DNA from: Flemingiibacterium sp045586505 | GTDB taxonomy: Bacteria > Bacillota > Clostridia > Oscillospirales > CAG-272 | Reading direction: 5' to 3' | DNA length: 26,833 nucleotides | Assembly: GCA_045586505.1 (NCBI GenBank) | Contig: JAZNAL010000009.1 | Span: 1-26,833 of the forward strand | Part shown: positions 1-6,746 of the stretch, piece by piece | Layout: every line of letters begins with the position of its first letter | Position numbering within the stretch: the first letter of the stretch is position 1 | Made by a program: the position numbers and the translations under genes | The notes under the pieces: model-generated | The model's input: the letters and a program-made list of their open reading frames with translations, nothing else | Database searches by the model: none | What the model was told of the DNA's origin: nothing

Positions 1-31
1 TACCCGGCCATATAGCGGTCATAAAGACCGC

Positions 32-107
32 TGGTGGAAGCTACAGGGCTCGAACCTGTGACCCTCTGCTTGTAAGGCAGATGCTCTCCCAGCTGAGCTA
101 AGCTTCC
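32..107 (-). tRNA. tRNA-Val (anticodon TAC)
   Basis: Read on the minus strand this is a 76-nt cloverleaf with the 3' CCA encoded. The 7-bp acceptor stem is GGAAGCT/AGCTTCC with discriminator A. The anticodon arm TCTGC-CTTACAA-GCAGA puts TAC in the anticodon position, giving valine. The T arm carries GGTTCGAGCC. A second, identical copy lies on the opposite strand at 11452-11527. A 7-bp hairpin (14-32) follows directly at the 3' end, but the window stops before any U-tract could be judged. Confidence 0.96.
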
Positions 108-142
108 ATGTGTCTTAGGGGTCTGTTCCCTGCGACTTTTAT

Positions 143-171
143 ATTATATCATACTCTTTTTTGTTTGTCAA
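143..171 (-). promoter_or_regulatory. sigma-A promoter of tRNA-Val
   Basis: On the minus strand a perfect TTGACA (166-171) is separated by 17 bp from a perfect TATAAT (143-148), about 35 nt upstream of the tRNA. The 18 bases around the -35 element (aaaaacctattgacaaac) and the ten around the -10 (tgatataata) are identical to those of the tRNA-Gly promoter at 11291-11319, which suggests the two tRNA promoters share an origin or a selected sequence. Confidence 0.9.
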
Positions 172-200
172 TAGGTTTTTATAATTTTTAAAAAATATTT

Positions 201-222
201 TTTCGCATTTGCTGATGCGAAA
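201..222. repeat. perfect palindrome upstream of tRNA-Val promoter
   Basis: The arms TTTCGCAT and ATGCGAAA are separated by six bases. An alternative, overlapping hairpin (GCTGAT/ATCAGC, 209-226) competes with it, and a self-complementary A6TA/T6-type run lies beside it. The stretch sits between the terminator at 243-270 and the tRNA-Val promoter, so it could be a back-up terminator or a spacer. It resembles the inner hairpin of the 6583-6640 element (CGCATT/AATGCG). No function can be assigned. Confidence 0.5.
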
Positions 223-242
223 ATCAGCATCATTCTGAGAGG

Positions 243-270
243 AAAACCCACCGTAGGATGGAACGGCGGG
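243..270 (-). terminator. rho-independent terminator of the ireB-ribF operon
   Basis: On the minus strand CCCGCCGT pairs with ACGGTGGG (8 bp with one G-U pair, 8-nt loop), followed directly by TTTT. It lies 3 nt after the stop codon of the 43-codon gene at 274-405. This supports that small gene being the last gene of the operon. Confidence 0.8.
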
Positions 271-273
271 GCA

Positions 274-405
274 TCATTTCTTCTTTAAATTACGGCGCAT
301 GACGATAAATAGCGCAACAATCGCGCCGAGCAGTATCAGAACGGATGCGATGAATCCGTCAAATGGTAATCCGGTGATGAGGAGTGATGTAACAAGGCTT
401 GTCAT
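274..405 (-). CDS. small single-pass membrane protein, 43 aa, unknown function
   Basis: This gene is short enough to be missed by length-filtered gene finding. It runs ATG to TGA for 43 codons and ends just before the terminator at 243-270. The product starts MTSLVTSLLITGLPFDGF, followed by a hydrophobic helix (about residues 18-36, rich in I, L, V and A) and a basic tail MRRNLKKK. The topology expected from the positive-inside rule is N-out/C-in. A GGAGA sequence lies about 9 nt upstream of the ATG. It follows the PBP5-like gene by 86 nt with no convincing promoter or terminator between, so cotranscription is likely. The coding call rests on the intact frame, the membrane-peptide composition and the position before the terminator. 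I do not recognise a family. Confidence 0.6.
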   Translation of the reverse strand: MTSLVTSLLITGLPFDGFIASVLILLGAIVALFIVMRRNLKKK

Positions 406-491
406 GGGTCTGTCTCCGATCATACAGTAATGTGTCGATATCTCTTTAGACGGAGAAAGTTATAAATAGTTCCGCAGTTTATAAAATTTTT

Positions 492-1808
492 TCAGCGATG
501 TCTGCTGCTGCGCACGGAGCGAATGAATATCAGCACAGCGATGTATCCGACGATCGCGATGGTCGCCGCGATAGCGATGACTCGGAACGCAGACGTTTCG
601 GTTACACTGCCCACAAGGTCGATCACATACAGAATGTTGTCGCGGTTGACACTGTTGCGGGTGACAAGATCGTAGGTGCCGAGATTTACACCGTTGTAGG
701 TGATGGTAAGCGTTCCGCCTACCTCACCCTCGCTTACGGGCGCGGTGAAGGAGTCTCGGTGAAGCGTCCAGTCTATGTCGAGATCCTTGTTTAGATCAAG
801 TCCCGACGGCAGATACAGCTCCACATTTTCGGACGGAAACAGCGTAACATAGTCGACCCTGCTCGACAGCTTAACGGGGATCTCGCAGACCATGTCTGCG
901 GTGGTCAAAAGCTTGGTATATTCATATGCGTCATATGCCCATTTTATGAGGTCCGCCGCCTCTGTGTAGGAATAAATATACTGGTCATCCGACTTCGCGC
1001 CCATGACGGCTACCACATATGTGAGTCCGTTGCGATGCCCTGTGGTGACCACACAGCTTCCGCCGTTGGGAGTGTAGCCTGCGTTCAGTCCGCGCGGGAT
1101 CTTCCAGATATATTTGTATTCCATATGGGAGGAAAAATAGTAGTTCTTATTGAATATGGTGCGCTCTCCTGCTTTGTTGTTGGCTGGGATCACATACTTT
1201 TCCACCGAGCCTATTTCGCAGATGGGAAAAGTTTTATAGGCATATGTGGCGATGATCGCTACGTCGCGGGTGGTGGTGACCATACCCGGATCATCCATTC
1301 CCGTGGGGTTGGTGTAAACGGTATTGACCGCGCCGATCTCCTGCGCTTTTTCATTCATGAGCGCCACGAAAGCTTCCACACTTCCCGCCACCTCGAGGGC
1401 AAGCACGTTCGCCGCATCATTGGCGCCTCCGCAGATCAAGGCATACAGGAGCTGCTCGACAGTCAGCACCTCACCGCGCTTCAAGGCGATATTACTGCCC
1501 GTCACACCGACGATAGCGCCCGCTTCGACGGTCACCTCGCGGGAAAGATCGTCCCCCAGTGCTTCTACCGCAAGAATCGCGGTCATCAGTTTAACTGTGG
1601 AGGCAGGCGGGATGATCTTATCCGCACCGAGCTCGTAGATGTAGCGGTCGTTTTCGATATTGTATACTATCGCAGTTCCTACGTTCTGCAGCACCGGCGG
1701 CTCAAGCACACCTTCCTCGGAGGCGTCGAGTTCTGCCGCAGATAGCGGCAGAATTAGAGAAATGATGTATATCGCCGCCAGAACGGCGAATAAAACGCGT
1801 TTTTTCAT
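492..1808 (-). CDS. PBP5-like D-alanyl-D-alanine carboxypeptidase family protein (peptidase S11), altered motifs
   Basis: Family members trim the terminal D-Ala from peptidoglycan stem peptides outside the membrane. The protein has 438 residues: a signal peptide (about 1-24), a serine-type penicillin-binding domain, a PBP5 C-terminal-like beta region (about 315-395), and a C-terminal membrane helix with a basic tail (about 408-438). The active-site S70-T-V-K73 motif is intact. The second motif, normally S-x-N, reads G128-A-N130. The third, normally K-T-G in GLKTGYT, reads N242-A-G244 within GLNAGYT. The fold is therefore clear, but DD-carboxypeptidase activity is doubtful; it may be a divergent subfamily or a non-catalytic binder. 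The start is ATG with AGAGGAA just upstream. It follows ribF by 21 nt in the same operon. Confidence 0.88.
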   Translation of the reverse strand: MKKRVLFAVLAAIYIISLILPLSAAELDASEEGVLEPPVLQNVGTAIVYNIENDRYIYELGADKIIPPASTVKLMTAILAVEALGDDLSREVTVEAGAIVGVTGSNIALKRGEVLTVEQLLYALICGGANDAANVLALEVAGSVEAFVALMNEKAQEIGAVNTVYTNPTGMDDPGMVTTTRDVAIIATYAYKTFPICEIGSVEKYVIPANNKAGERTIFNKNYYFSSHMEYKYIWKIPRGLNAGYTPNGGSCVVTTGHRNGLTYVVAVMGAKSDDQYIYSYTEAADLIKWAYDAYEYTKLLTTADMVCEIPVKLSSRVDYVTLFPSENVELYLPSGLDLNKDLDIDWTLHRDSFTAPVSEGEVGGTLTITYNGVNLGTYDLVTRNSVNRDNILYVIDLVGSVTETSAFRVIAIAATIAIVGYIAVLIFIRSVRSSRHR

Positions 1809-1829
1809 ATATTCCTCTGTCCTGTCCTG

Positions 1830-2756
1830 TTATTTTTCGAAATAAGCAAGCGTATTTTCGATATCGCGGCGAATCTGAGCACCAAGCTCGTCAACGTCCG
1901 CAAATTTCATCTCATCGCGCAGATAGCGGAAAAATGAAACCTTTACGTCTTTGCCGTAAAGCTCGCCGCTGTAGCCGATGATGTGTGTCTCGCAGTTCAT
2001 TTGGTGAGTGTCATTCTCGATAGTCGGGCGTATGCCTACGTTAGCAACGCCGGGGAAGCGCTTTCCGCCGATACCCACCTCGCAGGCATAGATGCCGTTT
2101 CTCGGGATGACGTATCCTGCGGGGAAATTCTGGTTTATTGTGGGGATGCCGATGGTACGTCCCAGGTGTTTTCCGTGAACAACCGGCGTATTTATGAAAA
2201 ACGGATGTCCGAGCATCCCAGCGGCGCCTTCCGTATCGCCGCTTTCGATCAGTGCACGGATAGCAGTGGAGGAAACGAGTCTGCCGCCGATATACACAGG
2301 CGGAACTACAATACAGTCACGGGGAGACATAAGCGCACGCAAAGTCTCGCTGTTGCCGCTTGCTCCTGCGCCGAAGCGGAAATTAAAGCCGCACACCGCA
2401 CAGACCGCACCGCATTTTTCGATAAGCTGTTCATTAACAAACCGTTCCGGGGACAGACCGCGCACCGTATCGAAATCCTCCAAAAACGCCAGGTCAACGC
2501 CGAGGGACGCAATAAGCGCCAGCTTATCGCGCACGCCTGTAATGCACTGCGTATCGGGCTTATTGGGAAGCGTCGCCGCGCCGTTGGCGAAAGTCCATAC
2601 CGCGGATTTTATGCCGTGCGCCTTGGCGTAAGCCACCGCTTCGCGAATAAGCGCCGCGTGGCCTTCATGTACGCCGTCAAAATTACCTAAAGCTACAGAA
2701 AGAGGAGAGACGGCGCTCTCCTCTTTTTGCATTGTGTGAAGATCATATACGTACAT
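1830..2756 (-). CDS. ribF: bifunctional riboflavin kinase / FAD synthetase
   Basis: A cytoplasmic enzyme making FMN from riboflavin and ATP, then FAD from FMN and ATP. The 308 residues match the usual length. The N-terminal nucleotidyltransferase half has GNFDGVHEGH (24-33) and SSTAIR (162-167). The C-terminal flavokinase half has HGKHLGRTIGIPT (194-206), in which the usual PTAN motif reads PTIN. It lies 6 nt downstream of ireB, with only a weak ribosome binding site of its own, which suggests translational coupling. FAD and FMN serve general metabolism; no FMN riboswitch is visible here, so expression appears set by the ireB promoter. Confidence 0.96.
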   Translation of the reverse strand: MYVYDLHTMQKEESAVSPLSVALGNFDGVHEGHAALIREAVAYAKAHGIKSAVWTFANGAATLPNKPDTQCITGVRDKLALIASLGVDLAFLEDFDTVRGLSPERFVNEQLIEKCGAVCAVCGFNFRFGAGASGNSETLRALMSPRDCIVVPPVYIGGRLVSSTAIRALIESGDTEGAAGMLGHPFFINTPVVHGKHLGRTIGIPTINQNFPAGYVIPRNGIYACEVGIGGKRFPGVANVGIRPTIENDTHQMNCETHIIGYSGELYGKDVKVSFFRYLRDEMKFADVDELGAQIRRDIENTLAYFEK

Positions 2757-2762
2757 AAGACA

Positions 2763-3050
2763 TTAAACACCCAGGTAATTTTTCACAAGCGTGTTGAGAA
2801 GCTCGTCGCGGTCGATACGGCGTATCAGACTGCGGGCATTCTTATAGTTCGTAATGTATGTGGGATCCTCCGAAAGGATATAGCCGACAAGCTGATTTAT
2901 CGGGTTATAGCCCTTTTCGCGGAGAGCCTCATATATGGTAATGAGAGTGCGTCTGGTTTCATCCTCGCGTTCATCCGGCACGGTGAAGGTTATGGTCTTC
3001 GACTTATCGGAGTACGCCTGCGACTCTCTGTTCTCGGTTTGCATCGGCAT
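2763..3050 (-). CDS. ireB: IreB family regulatory phosphoprotein (UPF0297)
   Basis: A small cytoplasmic protein of Firmicutes; in Enterococcus faecalis IreB is a substrate of the PASTA kinase IreK and lowers cephalosporin resistance. The 95 residues carry the family core from about residue 18: KTITFTVPDE, then the ALREKGYNPINQLVGYILS region, and the C-terminal SLIRRIDRDELLNTLVKNYL. The N-terminal extension contains Thr and Ser residues that could be phosphorylated. The start chosen is the first ATG; AAAGGA lies about 12 nt upstream, and an internal ATG two codons later is possible. It is the first gene of the ireB-ribF operon. Its presence beside a cell-wall-related PBP5-like gene fits a cell-envelope role. 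Confidence 0.93.
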   Translation of the reverse strand: MPMQTENRESQAYSDKSKTITFTVPDEREDETRRTLITIYEALREKGYNPINQLVGYILSEDPTYITNYKNARSLIRRIDRDELLNTLVKNYLGV

Positions 3051-3126
3051 TGGGATCAGTCCTTTCTCGGGGTAACAAACGCCGTGAGTATTCTGTGCGT
3101 TTTTGATTCTTTTATCCTGTGTATAT

Positions 3127-3155
3127 ATGATACATCAATCGCCAAAAAAATGCAA
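3127..3155 (-). promoter_or_regulatory. probable promoter of the ireB-ribF operon
   Basis: Minus-strand TTGCAT (3150-3155) and TATCAT (3127-3132) are separated by 17 bp, about 75 nt upstream of the ireB start. Each hexamer differs from consensus by one or two bases. No riboswitch-like structure is visible in the short leader. Confidence 0.65.
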
Positions 3156-3234
3156 GAGAATTTTGACTTTTGTAAGATAAATGTAATCTATTAAAGATTG
3201 TTAAAATAATTGAGCCGCCCTGCTTAGATGAAAG

Positions 3235-5214
3235 TTACCGTTTCCGTTTAGCAGATTTTGCGGGTGATCCTAAGTTTTTCTTTTCGGATCGTTTTTTATT
3301 ATATCCGCTTTTTTCGGTTTGTTTGCCATTTGAAAATCTCTTGCTGCCCGATGTTTTTTCTTTGTTTATCGTTCTGCCTTTAGCTGAGGGCTTATTCTGT
3401 GGTCTGTCAGTTCTGCCACGGTCGGGCTTCACGAGACATTCAGGCCCGAATCCGATCAGATCTTCGCGTCCGCAGGCGCGGAGCGCTTTCCGTACCATAG
3501 GCGCGTTTTCATGGCGGTTAAACTGCAGAAGCGCGCGCTGCATCTGCTTTTCCTCGTAGTCGCGGGCACAATATACGGGTTTCATGGTCAGCGGATCGAT
3601 TCCGGTATAGTACATGACCGTGGAAGCGGTACCGGGGGTGGGATAGAAGTCCTGCACCTGCTCCGGCGCGTAGCCCCACTTTTTTAGGTACAGTGCCAAC
3701 TCCACCGCGTCCTCCATTCGGCTTCCCGGATGGCTTGACATGAGATACGGCACCAGATACTGCTCTTTGTTAAAGCTCTTGGTAAGTTCAAAGTAGCGTT
3801 TTTTGAAGGCCTCGAAGGAGTCGATGGCGGGCTTGCCCATGCAGGAGAGCACATTGGACGAGCAGTGCTCGGGGGCGACCTTTAGCTGCCCGCTGACGTG
3901 ATCGTGCACCAGCTTTTTGAAAAATGTCTCGTTTTTATCGGCAAGCACATAGTCAAAGCGAATACCCGAGCGGATAAACACCTTTTTAACCTTAGGCAGG
4001 CTTTCTACACGCCTTAGAAGCTCGATATACTCGCTATGATCGGCGACGAGATTCTTGCAGGGCTTCGGTGCGAGACACTTTCGGTTTTGGCAAACGCCCG
4101 ATTTAAGCTGTTTTTCGCAGGCAGCGTATCGGAAATTCGCCGTAGGGCCGCCTATATCATGGATGTAGCCCTTGAAGTTTGGCGATTCGGTGATCTTTTT
4201 GGCTTCGTCCACAACCGATTCCATGGAGCGTGAGCGCACAGTACGTCCCTGATGGAACGCGATAGCACAGAAGTTGCAGGCGCCAAAGCAGCCGCGGTTA
4301 TGGGCGATGGACATCTCCACCTCGGTGATAGCGGGTACTCCTCCAAGCGGCTCGTAGCTCGGATGATAGCGGCGGGTATAAGGAAGCGCATACACCGCGT
4401 CAAGCTCCTCGCGCTCAAGGGGCGGCATGGGCGGATTCTGAACCAGCTGTTTGTTGTCGTAATATTCCACCATTGCCTTGCCGTTTGCGGCATCGGTGTT
4501 GCGGTACTGCACGCCAAACGCTTCGGCATAGCGGCGTTTGTCGGTCTTTAATTCATCATAATCCCAACTGTCGGCTACCTCAAAATGGACGGGATCGCCT
4601 TTAGCGGCGGCATAGACCGTACCGCGCACATCCCGTATCTTCTTGATCGGCACGCCCTTGTCAAGAAGTTTCGCCAGACGGCGGAGAATATTCTCGCCCA
4701 TACCGTAGGTGAGAATGTCGGCGCGGGAGTCGATGAGTACCGAGCGGCGCACCTTGTCGTCCCAGTAATCGTAGTGGGCAAGACGGCGCAGGGACGCCTC
4801 AAGTCCGCCGAGGATTATCGGCACATCGCCGTAAGCCTCGCGGATGCGGTTGCAGTATACGATGCCGGCGCGGTCGGGACGCAGACCCATCTTGCCGCCG
4901 GGGGAGTAGTAGTCATAGGAGCGGCGCTTTTTAGAAGCGGTGTAATGTGCCACCATAGAGTCGATGTTGCCCGAGGTGACGAGGAAGCCGAGGCGTGGAC
5001 GCCCGTATTCGCGGAATGCCTCGCAGGACTTATAGTCGGGCTGTGAGAGTATCGCCACGCGGAAGCCCTCGGCTTCAAGCACGCGGGAGATGATAGCCAC
5101 GCCAAAGCTTGGGTGATCGACATAAGCGTCACCCGTAACATATACAAAATCGGGACGGTCCCAGCCGCGCGCATCCATATCGGCGCGGGAGAGCGGTAAA
5201 AATTCGGTGTTCAT
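3235..5214 (-). CDS. ygiQ: YgiQ family radical SAM protein
   Basis: A 659-residue cytoplasmic radical-SAM protein of the YgiQ family, whose reaction has not been established. The N-terminal YgiQ region spans about 1-290. The radical SAM core has the CX3CX2C cluster-binding motif in NRGCFGACNFCAI (C309, C313, C316). The conserved HDIGGPTANFR and QNRKCLAPKPCKNL stretches follow, and a Cys-containing region precedes the YLVPYLMSSHPG motif. The last 60 or so residues are very rich in Lys, Arg and Ser and look disordered; this tail is more basic than the catalytic region. The ATG start has AGGGG about 9 nt upstream. It is transcribed alone from the promoter at 5249-5277. Confidence 0.95.
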   Translation of the reverse strand: MNTEFLPLSRADMDARGWDRPDFVYVTGDAYVDHPSFGVAIISRVLEAEGFRVAILSQPDYKSCEAFREYGRPRLGFLVTSGNIDSMVAHYTASKKRRSYDYYSPGGKMGLRPDRAGIVYCNRIREAYGDVPIILGGLEASLRRLAHYDYWDDKVRRSVLIDSRADILTYGMGENILRRLAKLLDKGVPIKKIRDVRGTVYAAAKGDPVHFEVADSWDYDELKTDKRRYAEAFGVQYRNTDAANGKAMVEYYDNKQLVQNPPMPPLEREELDAVYALPYTRRYHPSYEPLGGVPAITEVEMSIAHNRGCFGACNFCAIAFHQGRTVRSRSMESVVDEAKKITESPNFKGYIHDIGGPTANFRYAACEKQLKSGVCQNRKCLAPKPCKNLVADHSEYIELLRRVESLPKVKKVFIRSGIRFDYVLADKNETFFKKLVHDHVSGQLKVAPEHCSSNVLSCMGKPAIDSFEAFKKRYFELTKSFNKEQYLVPYLMSSHPGSRMEDAVELALYLKKWGYAPEQVQDFYPTPGTASTVMYYTGIDPLTMKPVYCARDYEEKQMQRALLQFNRHENAPMVRKALRACGREDLIGFGPECLVKPDRGRTDRPQNKPSAKGRTINKEKTSGSKRFSNGKQTEKSGYNKKRSEKKNLGSPAKSAKRKR

Positions 5215-5248
5215 GTGTTTCCCCTAATATTTCTGTCTTTGTGGATAT

Positions 5249-5277
5249 AGTATACCACAAAATCGAGCCTGTGTCAA
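5249..5277 (-). promoter_or_regulatory. sigma-A promoter of ygiQ
   Basis: Minus-strand TTGACA (5272-5277), a 17-bp spacer and TATACT (5249-5254), ending 34 nt before the ygiQ start codon. The upstream edge lies close to the terminator of the preceding transporter gene. Confidence 0.87.
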
Positions 5278-5292
5278 ATATAATAAAAGAAT

Positions 5293-5317
5293 CCGTGCCC
5301 CACATTGTGGAGCACGG
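5293..5317 (-). terminator. terminator of the queuosine-precursor transporter gene
   Basis: On the minus strand CCGTGC-TCCAC pairs with GTGG-GGCACGG around an AAT loop, giving a GC-rich stem of about 11 bp with a single bulge or wobble. It is followed by ATTCTTTTATTATATTT. It lies 9 nt after the transporter stop codon. Confidence 0.78.
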
Positions 5318-5326
5318 AGGGTGGAC

Positions 5327-6025
5327 TCAGTCCAGCTTGTATTTTTCTTTCATCAGTCTTGCTATATATACTACCGGCGTATCAAGAAGCGCAGTCACCG
5401 CAAAAATAATGTAGCTTGATGCGGCAATGCTGACTATCACAGGCACCGAATACAGTCCCGCAAATGCTCCGAGAGTGAAAAGCACCGCATTGATAAACTG
5501 AGAGGTCAGCGTTGACATGTTGTTGCGAAGCCATAAGAATTTTCTGGAGCTGCCAAATTTTTTGGTGGTGAAACCCCAAAGCTTGTGGTAAAGCCACACG
5601 TCAAAAAGCTGTGCCACAGCGCATACCGCAAGGCTTGAGAGCATGACTCGCGGTGTGTTTGCAAACAGCACGCGCACCGAATCCATAACGCCGTCCTCGG
5701 CGGCGGGAGTGTATAAAAACCAGCTCTGAGTCAGAAGCATGAACGCGGCGGTGACGAAAATCGAGATCTTTGCCGCTTTGTTGGCGCTGTTCTTGCCGTA
5801 ATTTTCGGATAATATATCGGTAATAGCGAATGTACAGGCAAACAGGATGTTGCCAAGCGTCTGATCAAGCCCGAAAGCGCGGACGAGGATCATCACCTCG
5901 ATATTTGCCGCCACGGTGCACAGCACCGTCATGGCGTACAGTCCGGATTTGCCGAACAGTCGGTAGGCGAGCAGTATAAGCCCGAATTCAGCGAGCAGTG
6001 AGGCGATGAGGATGAGTTCATTCAT
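5327..6025 (-). CDS. yhhQ: queuosine precursor transporter (YhhQ/VUT family)
   Basis: An integral membrane importer predicted to take up preQ1 or preQ0 for making the queuosine modification of tRNA. The 232 residues form about six hydrophobic helices. The family-like segment FAITDILSENYGK (about 66-78) is present, as are conserved polar positions late in the protein (LRNNMSTLTSQFINA). The assignment is independently supported by a preQ1-I riboswitch immediately upstream. The ATG start has AAGGAG 10 nt upstream, and that ribosome binding site is part of the riboswitch. The gene stands alone; no queuosine biosynthesis genes (queC, D, E, F) are in the window, consistent with salvage rather than synthesis. 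Confidence 0.93.
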   Translation of the reverse strand: MNELILIASLLAEFGLILLAYRLFGKSGLYAMTVLCTVAANIEVMILVRAFGLDQTLGNILFACTFAITDILSENYGKNSANKAAKISIFVTAAFMLLTQSWFLYTPAAEDGVMDSVRVLFANTPRVMLSSLAVCAVAQLFDVWLYHKLWGFTTKKFGSSRKFLWLRNNMSTLTSQFINAVLFTLGAFAGLYSVPVIVSIAASSYIIFAVTALLDTPVVYIARLMKEKYKLD

Positions 6026-6035
6026 TATTTGTATT

Positions 6036-6077
6036 CTCCTTAGTTTTGTTTTAAGACAGGATGGTTGCGAACTGTCT
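6036..6077 (-). promoter_or_regulatory. preQ1-I riboswitch controlling translation of yhhQ
   Basis: On the minus strand the P1 stem AGACAG/CTGTCT encloses the loop ttcgcaaccatc. It is followed by an A-rich tail (ttaaaacaaaactaagga) ending in the AAGGAG ribosome binding site, 10 nt before the ATG. This matches the small preQ1-I architecture, in which the tail docks onto the stem and its last G residues pair with the loop. The loop TTCGCAAC and the tail AAGG resemble the Thermoanaerobacter tengcongensis aptamer. Ligand binding would hide the ribosome binding site, so transporter synthesis should fall when preQ1 is plentiful. Confidence 0.85.
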
Positions 6078-6185
6078 TTTATATTTGGGTTGGCTGAATC
6101 ATCAGCAGAGCTTTATAGTATGTGTGTGTCCCTCCGGGGAATAAAGCAGACCGTAGTATGCACAGCCGCCCTTTTTGATGATTAC

Positions 6186-6551
6186 TTAAAACGGAAGCTC
6201 TTCGTCGTCCGTATAATACTCGCTGTAGTCTTCGTCCCACAGCTCGCGCTCCCGTTTTTCGCGGCAGTAATCGGAGATGCTCTTTACAAGCAGCACAACA
6301 AGCGCCGCAGTGGATACGATACACATAAGGATCACGATGAGCTTGAACACCGAGATCTTGTATTCGCCGCCGACTGTTACCGTAAGAAGCGGCTTTTTCT
6401 CCTTGACACTTCCGAAAATCGAAAGCGTGCTGTCAAAGCTGTGCTTTAATGTGAGGCTCTTTTTACCGTAAAGCTGCTTTGAGAGCTTCTTTGAGCCTTT
6501 GACAAGCTTCTTCTCAGCCTTTTTTTCGAGTTTCCTGATAGCCTTTGCCAT
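6186..6551 (-). CDS. unrecognised charge-polarised single-pass membrane protein, 121 aa
   Basis: I do not recognise a family. The first 45 residues are strongly basic (AKAIRKLEKKAEKKLVKGSK and more Lys). A short region with beta-strand character follows, then one hydrophobic helix (about 68-91, rich in I, L, V), a charged segment, and a very acidic tail (WDEDYSEYYTDDEELPF). The positive-inside rule would place the long basic N-terminus in the cytoplasm. The ATG start is supported by AGAAAGGA about 12 nt upstream. It lies between the structured leader at 6583-6674 and the riboswitch-controlled yhhQ gene. No promoter of its own is convincing, so it may be transcribed with the 6747-7334 gene. 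Confidence 0.75.
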   Translation of the reverse strand: MAKAIRKLEKKAEKKLVKGSKKLSKQLYGKKSLTLKHSFDSTLSIFGSVKEKKPLLTVTVGGEYKISVFKLIVILMCIVSTAALVVLLVKSISDYCREKRERELWDEDYSEYYTDDEELPF

Positions 6552-6582
6552 AATTATGACCTTTCCTTTCTAACGGTTACGG

Positions 6583-6640
6583 AGTTTTGTGACGGTTACC
6601 GATAGGGAATCCGCATTGAAAATGCGAAAGTCACAAAACT
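6583..6640. repeat. nested inverted repeat in the leader of the 6186-6551 gene
   Basis: The 11-bp perfect arms AGTTTTGTGAC (6583-6593) and GTCACAAAACT (6630-6640) enclose a second perfect hairpin CGCATT-gaa-AATGCG (6612-6626). Together with the 14-bp palindrome at 6644-6674 this forms a structured leader about 30 nt upstream of the gene's start codon. The order of elements resembles that of the leader at 7539-7658 on the other strand. Confidence 0.75.
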
Positions 6641-6643
6641 TCC

Positions 6644-6674
6644 AAGTCTGAAAAATGATCCATTTTTCAGACTT
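6644..6674 (-). terminator. 14-bp perfect hairpin, possible attenuator or terminator
   Basis: AAGTCTGAAAAATG (6644-6657) and its exact complement CATTTTTCAGACTT (6661-6674) are separated by three bases. It lies 72 nt downstream of the 6747-7334 gene and upstream of the 6186-6551 gene. The stem is AT-rich near the loop and lacks a U-tract on the minus strand, so intrinsic termination is uncertain. It may be a processing site or repeat element instead. Confidence 0.45.
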
Positions 6675-6746
6675 TCAACGCCTTTCCGCGCACCGATCAT
6701 TTAAGTGCGGCACTTTATATAGTAAGTATTGTCAGATGCCTGCGAT

